A DNA stretch of 64,000 nt, from assembly GCF_038396675.1 (NCBI RefSeq), contig NC_088931.1, positions 58,434,501-58,498,500 of the forward strand. The letters are read 5' to 3'. Each line of letters opens with the position of its first letter. Position 1 is the stretch's first letter. The position numbers were made by a program, and so were the translations under genes. The notes below the pieces were generated by a model. It was not told the origin of the DNA and did not search any database. It worked only from the letters and a program-made list of their open reading frames with translations. Source of the DNA: Hydra vulgaris. Its lineage: Eukaryota; Cnidaria; Hydrozoa; Anthoathecata; Hydridae. Positions 13,430-26,593 of this stretch are shown here, piece by piece.

Positions 13430-13972
13430 AGGTAAATCCCACATAGGTTATAGGTGGAAAACATCACATGTAAAAGATCAAAAATGCTACACGTTTTGAA
13501 TACCAAATGGGATAAAGTAGCAAATACCAGATTAAGTTAAGCCTCTCTGAATGCTTCGATGATTAATTTTAAATTACTATTTAAGTAATTTTTAAATTAA
13601 AAGAATTTTAAAAATTATCATAGAAGCATTCGGACTTTCATTTGTCTAGTATTGACTACTTTTATACCATTTGGATTAAAATATGTGGCATTTAAGATCT
13701 ATAACATGTCGTATTTTCCACCTATATCCCATGTAGGATTTACCACATAAAACCCATGTGGGATTTACCATATGAAACCCACATGGGACAAAATAATAAT
13801 CCCCATATGGGTTACATATGGTAAAAACCCACGCGTATCCCATATGGGATTTACCATATGGAATCCATGTGGGATTTACCATATGAAACCCACATGGGAC
13901 AAAATAATAATCCCCACATGGGTTACATGTGGAAAAAATCCACGCGTATCCCATGTGCGCTTTTTCACTGGG
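13430..13972. repeat. 3' subterminal palindrome and 110-bp duplications of P copy 1
   Basis: Sequence from 13435 (GGTAAATCCCACATAGG) folds back imperfectly onto 13640-13741 (CACCTATATCCCATGTAGG). Beyond that, about 110 bp ending in a CCCACATGGGACAAAAT segment occurs twice (about 13753 and 13863) before the terminal TTTTTCACTGGG. Confidence 0.7.
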
Positions 13973-13998
13973 TGGTATTATAATTTCAAGTTGTATAT

Positions 13999-14255
<257 letters not shown>

Positions 14256-14474
14256 GACACACATACTTTAAAACTCTATTCACATCTAGAAGGAACCTAC
14301 GAGGTGTGGAAACACTCACAGGGCTCGTTTAACAATCCATATGACAAATGTGTTCTAAGTACAGAGAAGTACTAGCCATTCCTTATGTAGTTATATTATA
14401 TACCTTCTAGCATACTACAGAGAAGGATTAAGGATTGAAAGGTGCATATAGTGAGGCTAATACAAAGTTGTTGT

Positions 14475-16950
14475 TTTTTTCTACCACTAATTTAGGGAGA
14501 GAAAAAAGCAAAAAACCCTGTCGGTTCTATTGAGAAATATTCTTGGATACAAGTTGAATGTTTGGATGAAATTTCATCCTACCCTAATGGTTTTAAAATA
14601 AACTTTTCTGAACAAGCACGTAAATTTTGTGTGACAAACAAAAAAGGTAATAGTTTTAAATGTTTGCGATATAGTATATTTACAAAAGTAATAAACTAAT
14701 AATAAATGTATTATGCTAATAAATTAGTTTTACCATTTTAACAGTAATAAGTACAAATAAAAAACAAGAATTTTAAACAAAATAATTTTTAGGTATTACA
14801 CTCGCAAACGGAGGCCAAGTACTAAAAAATCTTTTAGAATCAATGAACTGTGATCTAAAAAGACTAAATCTAAAAAGAAAAATGTCAGATAATACATACT
14901 TTGATGGCATTAATATTAATAATATACAGTAGAGAAGAAAAAAACGGAGGCATTTATTACCTTTCCTTCACTTATCATTAATAAGTTAAACTTTTCAAAT
15001 TTTGTTAGTCATTCATGTTTAAACTCATTTATAGGTTAAACATGCCATATATCAGAGATATATTTTTCCCATGCGAGCCAACTAATAAAAAAATAAAGCA
15101 GCAACTTAAAAAAAATAGATGATGGAACATATAATTCAGGGGAAAAGATATGAAAAAGTGTTTCTATCATCTGAAAATCAAACAATTACAAAAAAAGAGG
15201 TTCATATTAAAGGCAGAAAAATTTCCTTGAAAGATATAAGACTAAATATGTTCAAAGACCATGAGATTTTTATGAAAGTTCGAAACGATAATGAACTAGA
15301 AGCACTTTCTCAAAGGCAAATTGTTAATGCTCTTGATAATATTCAGGAATATAAAGATGAATATGACACCTTAACTAAAAAAGAGCTGATAAATATACTT
15401 AAAACTTATAAAAGAACAAGGAATTTAATGTTTTGGCATGATTGCTCCAGTATATCTAATCACACTCACTTTCTTATTAATGTTAGCGTAATGTATGATA
15501 CAGCCATATTTCTAAGTAGCTTTGAATATAAACAAAAGTATGGAGAGAATATAAATATTCAATCAGAGGTCGAAAAGCCTTATTTATGCATACTTGGTAT
15601 ATGTCCTTCCAATGACCAGCAACTTTTGTATAGCGATGACAGGATTAATAACATTTTGCAATTGAGCAATCCCTTAGAATTCAAGGGAACACCTATTTTA
15701 GATGTTGCACAAATATTCAAAGGTGACAATCCAGCAGCACAACTGGAAGCTGGTCATCAGAAGGGTGGTAATTATTTTTGTTGGGCATGCAACATGCATG
15801 CAGATCTTTTTAATAATATATCTATATCACTAAGTCCCACACTTCCGTACAAAATCGTATAGAGTATATAAATGCAACGAACACCTCACTGCTAGCAGTA
15901 AACCAAGGAAAAACCAAATTATATTCATGTCTAAAAAAAGATCAGATCAAACAAGAGCTTTATGAAAGAAATATTCAATTTCCGTTAAATACATCTGTCA
16001 AAAAATTAAAGGAGCTATTGGCAAATGAAATGCATGGAGTGCAAGGATTGCCTGCCCTTCTTTTTAAAAAAACCAGGTTTTTCTTTAACACAACTAAATC
16101 TTTTACACTATGAAATTTTAAATAATGAACCAATGCATGATATTTCAAACCATGTTAAAAATATATTTGATGAATTGCCATATTTAGTAGAAAAAAAAGA
16201 TAAAAAATTGCAGAAAATACAATTAAAAGCTCTTTCAATTGCATTGAAGCAAAAAATGCTGCCAACTATCGAAAAAGTTTATTAATAGTTACTAACTGGT
16301 TCCTAGAACATTACAATCACTTTGTTTTTAAATTTTTACTAACTCTGTGCGAAATACTAAACATCCTTTATATGCCAGAAGAATCTAGATCAACACACAG
16401 TATTCTTCGTTTAATAAATACCAAATTTGTATATGCAATAATTATGAAAGAACATTTAGAAGCAAATTTAAAAAATTGCATACTATCACTCAATCACATC
16501 CCATGCTCCACTACAGTATAGATTACTTACAGGTTTTTTCAAAATTTGAAACTGTCTACATAAACATCTTCTAATCATCAATCAGAAAATATTATTTTTA
16601 ATGCAATAATCCGCAACCAAGCAAAAAAATATTTAAAGGAAGGAAAAAAGTTATGTGATGGCGTTTCAATACTTCACAAATTCTACCAACCATTACATAG
16701 TCTATTTATTGACACAAAAATATCATTTACTTGGATTGAAAAGAATAGCAATGAATATCAAAAACTTTTAGAAAAATCAGCTGATTGTTTAGTAGAAGGC
16801 ATTAATGAATGGTGGAAAGAAATTGAAGATGGAGTAGTATTCTTTGATATAACTACCCCAATAATTCGAAAAAAATATTTTCCCATTTTCGTTCCTCCTC
16901 AATGCAACAAAAGTCAGAGTATTTGAAAAAAATGCTGGAAACATTGTTTG
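14475..16950 (+). pseudogene. decayed multi-exon transposon-type gene
   Basis: The best-preserved part is an open frame at 15119-15862 (247 codons). It contains HDCSSISNHTHFL, YDTAIF, VEKPYLCILG, LLYSDDRINNIL, and a block reading DNPAAQLEAGHQKGGNYFCW followed by CNMHADLF. A second block at about 16015-16285, partly in another frame, holds GFSLTQLNLLHYEILNNEP, then MHDISNHVKNIFDELP. Fainter islands continue to about 16950 (KKYLKEGKKLCDG, then WIEKNSNEYQKL). The GD-PA-QxExGxQxGGxYxC signature recalls large cnidarian and mollusc transposon proteins, possibly KDZ-like transposases. I am not certain of the family. Frameshifts at about 15862 and 16280 and stops beyond 16600 mark it as dead. Confidence 0.5.
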
Positions 16951-17204
16951 GAAAACAAACACAAAATTCCTGCTTATAAAATCACAGTTAATGCAAATGT
17001 ATTTTATATAGACACACTTCAATATTTTCAAATTTTTAACACTGAAAATATATCTAGAAATAGTATTATACTACTAGATATAATTTTGATTTAATAATAT
17101 CAAAGTTTTTCAAATTAGTATTAAAAACAGTTATATTAATAATACAATTATTCCTAATGACAACATCTAATGTTATTATTATTTTATTATAAAAGAACTT
17201 AAAT

Positions 17205-17331
17205 ATTATAAAAAATATGTTTATAATGTGTTTACAACATTATCATTATGTTGTACATAACCAAGTCAAGTGCACAATCATTGTGCCATAATTTTAGTAG
17301 TACGCATACCATATTATGCATAATAACGTTT

Positions 17332-17412
<81 letters not shown>

Positions 17413-17535
17413 CAACGTTATTATGCATAATATGATATGCATACTGCAAAAATTATGACTCAATGATTGTGTACTTAACTGTACATTCAATGGTTATGCT
17501 CTACATAACGATTATGTGCATATATAATTATAACT
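17205..17535. repeat. foldback sequence with a (TA)n loop
   Basis: Sequence on each side of a TA tract (17337-17411) is an imperfect inverted repeat. AACGTTATTATGCATAAT-like sequence lies immediately left and right. Farther out, ATGTTGTACATAACCAAGT pairs with a diverged copy ending near 17520. There is no coding content. It is a MITE-like foldback. Confidence 0.65.
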
Positions 17536-17631
17536 GCATATATATATATATACACTACATATTAAATAGTTGTAACACTACATATTAAATAGTTGTAACA
17601 ACATATATACTATATGTAATTATAACTACAC

Positions 17632-17833
17632 ATATGAGGCGTTGCAAACGAAAGTGTGTTTCTTCAGATTTTATCACGTGTAAATAAGAAGAGATTTTCA
17701 GTCAGAAAGAGGCCCACTGACACGTTGATCTTGTGTTATATTGTAGATGACAGACTAAAGTAAAAAATGGTTAAAGAAAACGGATTTTCAAAAATTGGTT
17801 GGCGTGCCCCTTTCGTTCGCAACGCCTCATATA
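17632..17833. mobile_element. ~200-bp MITE
   Basis: TATGAGGCGTTGCAAACGAA starts at 17633 and its reverse complement (one mismatch) ends at 17832, giving terminal inverted repeats of about 23 bp around about 155 bp of non-coding sequence. The flanks are TA-rich and the right one passes straight into (TA)n. No transposase is present, so it would depend on another element. Confidence 0.6.
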
Positions 17834-17837
17834 ATAT

Positions 17838-18017
<180 letters not shown>

Positions 18018-18190
18018 CAATATATCATTATTTATAGCATTATTTAAAACTATTTTCAAAACTATTTTTTGTTAAATATTTTATTAAAAAAAGTACTTCT
18101 CATTACAAGCGGTTTTCAAGTTTTACAGATTAAAGTTTTGAATAAAAAATGAAAAAAATACAAAATGTATAATTTTGTTTTATTTCTTAG

Positions 18191-21010
18191 TTAAATTATT
18201 TCAAGAACATATTTCTTTGATTTAAAGGTAGGAATTTCTTCCCTGTGTATCATTCTTGTTCTAACAAATCCATCTCTTCTTTCTTGGCCGTAAACAATGG
18301 CAGATGCTTCCGTCACGCTTTTGACGCAGCGTTCTGTTGCTTGAGTGTGAATGCTGAATTTAGGAATTTTCAATTGATCTTCAATGAATTTGGAGACCTC
18401 CACTTTAGAAAGATTACATGTAAATATTGGTTCATAACAATCTTTTACATTCCAAGAAATTAGTTCTTGAAGAATAGTAGCGTCAAGGTTAATTTTTGGA
18501 GATATTCTTTTTCGAACAGCAGTGTCTCCAAGCTCATTATTTCCTCTAATTTGTAAAACCTTATCAACACCAAACATTCTTTCATTTTTATTAGAGCTAG
18601 TCAAGAGTGAAACCAGAATACACTCACTATGGCTGTACCAAGCCCCAGTTCAAATATAAGGTGTAATAATATTCGCCAAATTGACTGGCATTGTCTTTAG
18701 AATTTTAAGTTCAAGCAAAATGTGTCTTGGTCCGTCCTCCAGCAGATGTTTGGAAGAAATTTCAAAATAAAGTTTGAAATACATTTTGACACAAAATTGA
18801 ACTAATATCTTTAAGATCTCCAACTCACTGTATTTAAGGTTATGATTTCTTTTCCACAAAAACATCAAAGCCATACCTGTTGTAAGCCAGCGAGAATGAG
18901 ACAGTGATCCACATTTTAGATTTGCGAGATCCGGAGAAAGTTTTCCTGACTTGATAGCATTTACATATCTGTAACTGATATAAGCATCAGTAGATAAACT
19001 TTTTATGTCTTTCTCACCAAGTTTTGGAAGCTCCTCTCCATCTGGCAGGGGTGTAAAATTATAATTTATTGTCATATCATTTACATACTTAAGGTTTTTG
19101 CAAACTGATCCTGTAAATCCGTCCTTGCTACTTGTCGGACCATCAAGGGATATAATTAAATGTCGTAGCTTGAGTTCATTTGTATGTTTCATGCAAATCG
19201 CCCAATAGCATTTATGTCCTAACATTTTTTCAAGATGGGCATGAATTCCCCCTGACCATCCTGTGTTGATATTAGTTGAATCTCCACCTATTACTATGCA
19301 TAACTCATTTGCATTGTTTTTTTCAAGCACATCATAGAGTGCTTCAGCGATTTTTTTTGCAGGTTTTTCCGGATGAAGGGCAGGTTCTGGCGTGATGTGA
19401 GCAAGATAACGTCCAGTTGGCTCCCAAGATACACTTATATGCTCCTCTTTTATGACTCTAGGGTGAAGTTTTTCGTATTTATCTGGAACTAACGTTTTGG
19501 TCCAGTCTTTTCTTCCATCATAAGCAATTCCAATTATATTTTCGTTACTACATTTATTAGCTTCAATTATTGTATTTTCTTTCATTACATTATTTTTAGC
19601 CCTTCGCATTTTATTTGGGTCAACAGAAAGGTATGACATATCAGGAGAAAGATAACCTGCAGCTATAAAATCTTTTATTATACCAGTGATTATAGCAGCC
19701 CCACCAACATTAGAAATATTATATCTTATTGCAGCTGATGCCGCATGTGTTATAGTCATTTTGTTTTGCTTTAGACTTGGTTTTTTTAAGTATCTTGTAA
19801 CCAGTGATGCAAATTTTCCTAGTTTTTCTTCAAGCAACTTGTCGGCCAAAGTTTTTGTTTCTTTTTTTAGTTGTGCAGTATTTACATTGTATGTATCATC
19901 AGTATCATCAATACCATTTTTGTTTTCTTCATGCAGATTGAAAACAAGTTCAGGATTCTAAATTTTTTAAACATGCAGTTTCTATAATATAATCTTATTA
20001 CTTACCAATATTGGTAAGTAATATTATATATAATAGAATATATAAATTTTAAATTTAAAAAAGTTAAGTATATATTAAACATTAAAAAGTTAGTTTTAAA
20101 GACTTTCTTAGATTGCGGTAATAAATGTTTTAAAAAAATTAAAGAATTATATTCATGCTAATTGAGCTAACCTGAAATTTATTAAACTCATATTTTCTTT
20201 CATTTTCTTTTTTTTCCCTTTTTCTTGCAGCTTCTTCCTGAATGTTTTTCCTATTTTCTCTTCTCCGTAGGCGAACTGATTCTTTATAATCACATAAACC
20301 AATTTGCATAGTAGAAATCTCTTTCTTTTTAAGCCTCTGATTACGAAGCCAAAGAAGATCAAGTACAGGAACTTTTTGTAATAGAGGGCATGAACAATAA
20401 ACATGTGCACCTAATTTGCAGTTTTTGGGATCATTGCAAAATGATGCTGCCTCTGTGCATATAATGATTGTATGAGTACATGATATGATATCAAAGAGAC
20501 TATCAAGCTCATTAGTTATTTTGTTGGTTGCTTCTTTGGATGGTTTTGTGTTTTTTAAAAACCTGGATATTTTAAACCATAGTCTACTTATTTTTTCTGC
20601 TAGTAATTTTTCCGAAATTGTAACTGGTGGTTTAAACATACTATTTGCTTTGAACCATTGAGCTGTCACCATTTTATCAAGTTCTCTGCTTAGTTCTTTT
20701 GTAGCAAAATTACTTTATCTACATTCAAATTCTATTTCTTTTCTTTCCTAAAAGGTAGATATAGATTTAGTTATTTATCACAAATAATTTATATTTAGTC
20801 AATATATATTTTTGATATAATATTTTTTGAAAATATTTTAGAAGTTAAAAAAAATAAATAAAAGCTAACCTTTAGAAGAATACCCATTTGAATTACTGAT
20901 CTTTTTGTGGGTACCTCCGACAAAACAAACTCTTTACCTTTTCCAACAAAAGTAGACAATTTAGTTGCTAAACTATGTCTAGTTTTCACATTCGATGTAT
21001 AGTTACTCAT
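18191..21010 (-). pseudogene. transposase-like three-exon gene, left-arm copy, two in-frame stops
   Basis: This is the mirror copy of 43256-46075. Exons are at 20870-21010, 20172-20747 and 18191-19957, reading outward from the centre of the palindrome. The same two stops are present: TAA at 20715-20717 and TGA at 18650-18652. See the right-arm entry for motifs. With both copies carrying both lesions, neither arm keeps an intact version. Confidence 0.7.
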
Positions 21011-23640
21011 TGTTAGTACTGTTATTAGAAATAAATTAAAAAATACACATTATTAAAAAGTACTTGTGATTAGAGTCTTTTTTATAAAATACGTTTTTAG
21101 TATATAAACAAAGTAAATTTGAATTCTCGGGTATATAAACTGAATAAAATCCTGCTTCTTTCGTTTCTTTGTTTTGAAAATATCTTTTCTTAACAAAAAC
21201 ATGTATTTAAGATAACAATGTATGTTACAATCGTATTGTAATTTTACAATCGTAGTTTATAAAAGAAAAATGTACATGACTGGGGCTAGAAGACGACAAA
21301 ATTAGTCTTTTCATTGAGCCCCGAAAAAGATAAAACATCACCATAAGGTCAAAATAATAACCAAAAAAAATTCTATCACATAGTTCATTTTATTACATAT
21401 GTTCAATATGCATAATCGCTGAATATGCACAATACGCATTATAAAAACAAACTTTATGATATTTTGATAACTAGTATTTATTTTTCAAGGTAAGTATTAC
21501 TTACCTTGAGAATTATACAGTTGTTACAACACATTCTCAAAAAACGGGTAATTATTTACAATAAACTATAAAATGTATAACTAAAAGTCTCAATCGCCTT
21601 ACCAAAACATTTTCAAATTAAAAAACGCAAAAAAGAAACTCAAATTAAAATTTAATTTTACATAGGATTATCAGTACGCCGTATTATTTTAATCAAAATT
21701 ATTTTAGCGATGTACCCTAATGTATATATGATATATAGCATTATTTAATAACATTATTAATATTATTTTATAATATGATTATTATATTATATTAAGATTT
21801 ATTATTGTTATCAAAAATGAATTTTTATTCATGATATAAAAAAATATATTACTTCTAATAATTAAATAAAGCTTAACAAAAAATATACATATATTCAACA
21901 AAATATTGCGTTTCTTTACTTCATATTTTTTTACTACATCGCAAAAGATATGTTAAAGTTTTAACAATATCTAAACAAATATTGCAGACCGGAAAAAAAA
22001 TATGTTTGTTATCGCCGAGAACAATAAGATAAAACTTGCATTAGCGGCGTTGAGTAAGCTTACAATGCGACTATCGCATAATTTTTTGGTAATAAATATA
22101 GTATTTGAAGTTTTCCTTAAATTAACTTCAAATATGGTAGACTTTACTAGGATCATTATTCTTGGGATTTTTTTTATTTTTTTATTTATTTATTTATTTT
22201 TTTTCTGCACCTTCTTTTTAGTATACCACAATTTTCTTGACGAATTTTTCATTTTTCATCAAAATTATCATTTTCTTCAACCGTTGTAAAACACCTCTGC
22301 AAATACATTATTGAATAGATTAAGTCTATCTTTTTTTTTTTTTTCTTTTTTTTTTTTTTTTAAGGATATCACGATTGTCAATTCGAATTTTTAATTTAAA
22401 TATTTTTATTTTAAATTTATTAATATTTTCCAATTGATTTGTAAAAGTTCTTCTTTGACCCACATGCAGCAACTTTGAACTCGACTAGTGCGTTCACAAG
22501 TCGAACGCACTAGTTTCAGTGGTTTGAACTTGATGTTTCTCTTCAGATTATTACATTAGCATTTACAACCATAGTTCAATAAATCAAGTTAAGTAAAAAG
22601 AAATGAATCTGCTTTTCTACTTTGTATAAACAGTCAACGTAACATGTCATGACGTTAGAATTATGTTGCTTTATGTCACGACGTTAGAATTATCTTTTTT
22701 TGCTTTTAGGGTGTGCTTTCTATATATTTTGTTTGTCTTTGATATCTTGAACACTAAGTACCTTTAAGGGAATTCTTTTTTACTATTTATATTTTCTTTG
22801 CTTTTAATTTTATACTTTATCTAGAATTTTTCAATACAAAAGCCGCGCGATGTAGAATAATTAAAAATTGATTTTGTTCTTACTTTGAAAATGGCTAATA
22901 TTACTCGAAACATAAATTACTTTTATGCGGTTGCTTTTTTAAATTACATAAAAAAATACTTTTATAAAAACTATAAAACTGTTATAAAAACTTTAAAATT
23001 GATATAACCTATAGTTAGGGTTGCTATTGTCCGAGTGTGTAGGAGAACGCAATAAGAATTTAACTTTGATTAGTTTAGCGCTGCGCTCTCCTACGTAAAA
23101 ACAGGGACAATGGCAAAATCTACCTATAACGTCAATATACATGATAAATATTCGGCTAAAACAGATTCTAGCAACTGGATTCATTCGGGTAACGCTGATA
23201 TTAAAGTTTGAATTTATGATAGTATTACACTTTAAGGTGTTAAGCCATTATAGTTATCATAAAAAGCTTACAAACTTACGGCATTTTCTCCTCCTATAGG
23301 AGGAGAGAATTCAGTCGGCGAAATTTTTTATATGCAATCAAATTATTTATCTGCTTGTCATATATGACAATCATGGGCCAATAATGCTTTAGAAAACAGT
23401 CAATAATGCTTTAAAATCATGGGCCAACGAACAAATAGTTTGTTTGTTGGCCCATGATTCTAAAGCATTATTGACTGTTAAATTTAAAAGTTGTCTTTAA
23501 ATACTATTCTACTTTCCTCTCAAAATAATGTTATTCTAGTTTTTATTATTCGTAATAATAACAACTACAATAACAATATTTTGTAACAATATTGCTATTT
23601 CTATTTAAAAGTAATATTACTATTTTTATTAATATTATTA
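21011..23640. other. non-coding part of the left arm
   Basis: No gene is recognised in this AT-rich stretch. It contains several dyads: 21485-21509 (core CAAGGTAAGTA), the 12-bp-arm ACTAGTGCGTTC hairpin near 22487-22514, a CGC-rich stem near 23040-23090, the CTCCTCCTATAGGAGGAG palindrome near 23287-23306, and the large hairpin at 23395-23479. Short frames such as 22002-22289 are AT-biased and lack motifs. Confidence 0.55.
23395..23479. repeat. 41-bp-arm hairpin with a 3-nt loop
   Basis: The arms 23395-23435 and 23439-23479 pair with two mismatches around the loop TAG. They contain CAATAATGCTTTA and ATCATGGGCCAAC. A third partial copy (ATCATGGGCCAATAATGCTT) lies just left, near 23370. The mirror hairpin is at 40787-40871. 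Confidence 0.85.
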
Positions 23641-23650
23641 TATAACTATT

Positions 23651-23935
23651 ACCCAGACAGCACACGACTCTGGGCCAGAACTCCGGCGAATTGTCACTCG
23701 CTGTTGCGACTGTATAAGCAACGGGCCATTACTGGCGCGAGTCTGGCAAGCGACTCAAGCAACTTTTTCATGTATGGTAAATCATCGCAAAGAACCGCAG
23801 CGGCATGCGACGAAATGCCAGAACTCTGGCGAGTAGTGGTGAGCCACTGCGACGGCATTTGATTTTGGGCCAGCACTGGCCCGTTTGCGGTGAAGACAGA
23901 GTCGAATACAGGCCGAATGTCGTTTTACCATAATT
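23651..23935. repeat. GC-rich island starting ACCCAGACAGCACA (possible transposon terminus)
   Basis: In very AT-rich surroundings this 285-bp segment is GC-rich and repeats words around ACTGGC and GGCCAG (near 23672, 23727, 23820, 23870). It opens abruptly with ACCCAGACAGCACACGACTC. In the right arm the mirror ends GTGCTGTCTGGGT at 40615. This abrupt edge with subterminal repeats could be the true terminus of the inner element, which would then span about 23651-40615. Confidence 0.5.
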
Positions 23936-24240
23936 TAAATGCCTTTTTTTCGTTAGACGTGATGACTGTAATAAAATATCACATCCGCCTAAAATATCAC
24001 ATCCCCCATAGAAAAACCGAAATCGAGAATGCGTTTTCAAGTTATTGCACTTAGAAGTGTATCTAGTACGTCCGAAATATTTATTATGAACAAAAACAAT
24101 AAAATTAAAAGCGCAACGATCAAGATTCATAAAGTGGTTTGTAAATAATATACTACAAATGAAGTTAGCATTAAATGGTAATATATTTTAAAGTCATAGT
24201 TATGAAATTTTGATCTTAATATATTGCGTGACAATAATTA

Positions 24241-26593
24241 TACAGATTACACATGGGGGATGTGATATTTTAGATACCAAATACTAATACTTTTCATTAT
24301 TTTAAATGTTACATAGGGGGATGTAATATTTTAGAAGCCTGAATAAGGGGGATAAGATGTTTTACGTAGGAATTTCAGCTTCTTATTGTGATATATATAC
24401 AGATTACACATGGGGGATGTGATATTTTAGATACCAAATACTAATACTTTTCATTATTTTAAATGTTACATAGGGGGATGTAATATTTTAGAAGCCTGAA
24501 TAAGGGGGATAAGATGTTTTACGTAGGAATTTCAGCTTCTTATTGTGATATATATACAGATTACACATGGGGGATGTGATATTTTAGATACCAAATACTA
24601 ATACTTTTCATTATTTTAAATGTTACATAGGGGGATGTAATATTTTAGAAGCCTGAATAAGGGGGATAAGATGTTTTACGTAGGAATTTCAGCTTCTTAT
24701 TGTGATATATATACAGATTACACATGGGGGATGTGATATTTTAGATACCAAATACTAATACTTTTCATTATTTTAAATGTTACATAGGGGGATGTAATAT
24801 TTTAGAAGCCTGAATAAGGGGGATAAGATGTTTTACGTAGGAATTTCAGCTTCTTATTGTGATATATATACAGATTACACATGGGGGATGTGATATTTTA
24901 GATACCAAATACTAATACTTTTCATTATTTTAAATGTTACATAGGGGGATGTAATATTTTAGAAGCCTGAATAAGGGGGATAAGATGTTTTACGTAGGAA
25001 TTTCAGCTTCTTATTGTGATATATATACAGATTACACATGGGGGATGTGATATTTTAGATACCAAATACTAATACTTTTCATTATTTTAAATGTTACATA
25101 GGGGGATGTAATATTTTAGAAGCCTGAATAAGGGGGATAAGATGTTTTACGTAGGAATTTCAGCTTCTTATTGTGATATATATACAGATTACACATGGGG
25201 GATGTGATATTTTAGATACCAAATACTAATACTTTTCATTATTTTAAATGTTACATAGGGGGATGTAATATTTTAGAAGCCTGAATAAGGGGGATAAGAT
25301 GTTTTACGTAGGAATTTCAGCTTCTTATTGTGATATATATACAGATTACACATGGGGGATGTGATATTTTAGATACCAAATACTAATACTTTTCATTATT
25401 TTAAATGTTACATAGGGGGATGTAATATTTTAGAAGCCTGAATAAGGGCGATAAGATGTTTTACGTAGGAATTTCAGCTTCTTATTGTGATATATATACA
25501 GATTACACATGGGGGATGTGATATTTTAGATACCAAATACTAATACTTTTCATTATTTTAAATGTTACATAGGGGGATGTAATATTTTAGAAGCCTGAAT
25601 AAGGGGGATAAGATGTTTTACGTAGGAATTTCAGCTTCTTATTGTGATATATATACAGATTACACATGGGGGATGTGATATTTTAGATACCAAATACTAA
25701 TACTTTTCATTATTTTAAATGTTACATAGGGGGATGTAATATTTTAGAAGCCTGAATAAGGGGGATAAGATGTTTTACGTAGGAATTTCAGCTTCTTATT
25801 TTGATATATATACAGATTACACATGGGGGATGTAATATTTTAGATACCAAATACTAATACTTTGCAGTATTTTAAATGTTTCATAGGGGGATGTAATATT
25901 TTAGAAGCCTGAATAAGGGGGATAAGATGTTTTACGTAGGAATTTCAGCTTCTTATTGTGATATATATACAGATTACACATGGGGGATGTGATATTTTAG
26001 ATACCAAATACTAATACTTTTCATTATTTTAAATGTTACATAGGGGGATGTAATATTTTAGAAGCCTGAATAAGGGGGATAAGATGTTTTACGTAGGAAT
26101 TTCAGCTTCTTATTGTGATATATATACAGATTACACATGGGGGATGTGATATTTTAGATACCAAATACTAATACTTTTCATTATTTTAAATGTTACATAG
26201 GGGGATGTAATATTTTAGAAGCCTGAATAAGGGGGATAAGATGTTTTACGTAGGAATTTCAGCTTCTTATTGTGATATATATACAGATTACACATGGGGG
26301 ATGTGATATTTTAGATACCAAATACTAATACTTTTCATTATTTTAAATGTTACATAGGGGGATGTAATATTTTAGAAGCCTGAATAAGGGGGATAAGATG
26401 TTTTACGTAGGAATTTCAGCTTCTTATTGTGATATATATACAGATTACACATGGGGGATGTGATATTTTAGATACCAAATACTAATACTTTGCAGTATTT
26501 AAAATATTACATAGGGAGATGAAATATTCTAGAAGCATAGATAAGGCGGATGTGATGTTTTACGTAGGAATTTCAGCTTTATGTTGTGATAAT
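24241..26593 (+). repeat. left array of the 157-bp minisatellite, ~15 copies
   Basis: The unit length is 157 bp, measured from CATGGGGGATGTGATATTTT recurring at 24252, 24409 and 24566. Each unit contains two relatives of ACATRGGGGGATGTRATATT plus AAGGGGGATAAGATG. Most units are identical. One variant unit near 25801-25890 has TTTGATATAT, GATGTAATATT and TTTGCAGTATT. The last, inner unit (26480-26593) is clearly more diverged, as expected at an array edge. Confidence 0.95.

Larger units (their letters stand above)
18042..24240. repeat. left arm of the 28-kb inverted repeat
   Basis: This segment is the reverse complement of 40026-46224. Every landmark I compared (18191/46075, 18650/45616, 19849/44417, 21010/43256, 22002/42264, 24130/40136) sums to 64266, so the arms are colinear with no net insertion or deletion. 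Apart from the outermost bases, I saw differences only at 22382-22433 and 22691. Near identity over 6 kb implies very recent duplication, ongoing gene conversion, or the terminal repeats of one recently moved element. Confidence 0.9.

Noticed and set aside
22002-22289. 95-codon frame in the left arm (and mirror 41977-42264)
   Set aside because: The Phe/Leu/Ile-rich tail comes from T-runs. It overlaps another frame on the opposite strand and has no recognisable domain.
24241-26593. Could the 157-bp array be a CRISPR array?
   Set aside because: There are no unique spacers. Whole units are near-identical and contiguous, and the context is eukaryotic with introns, so it is a minisatellite.
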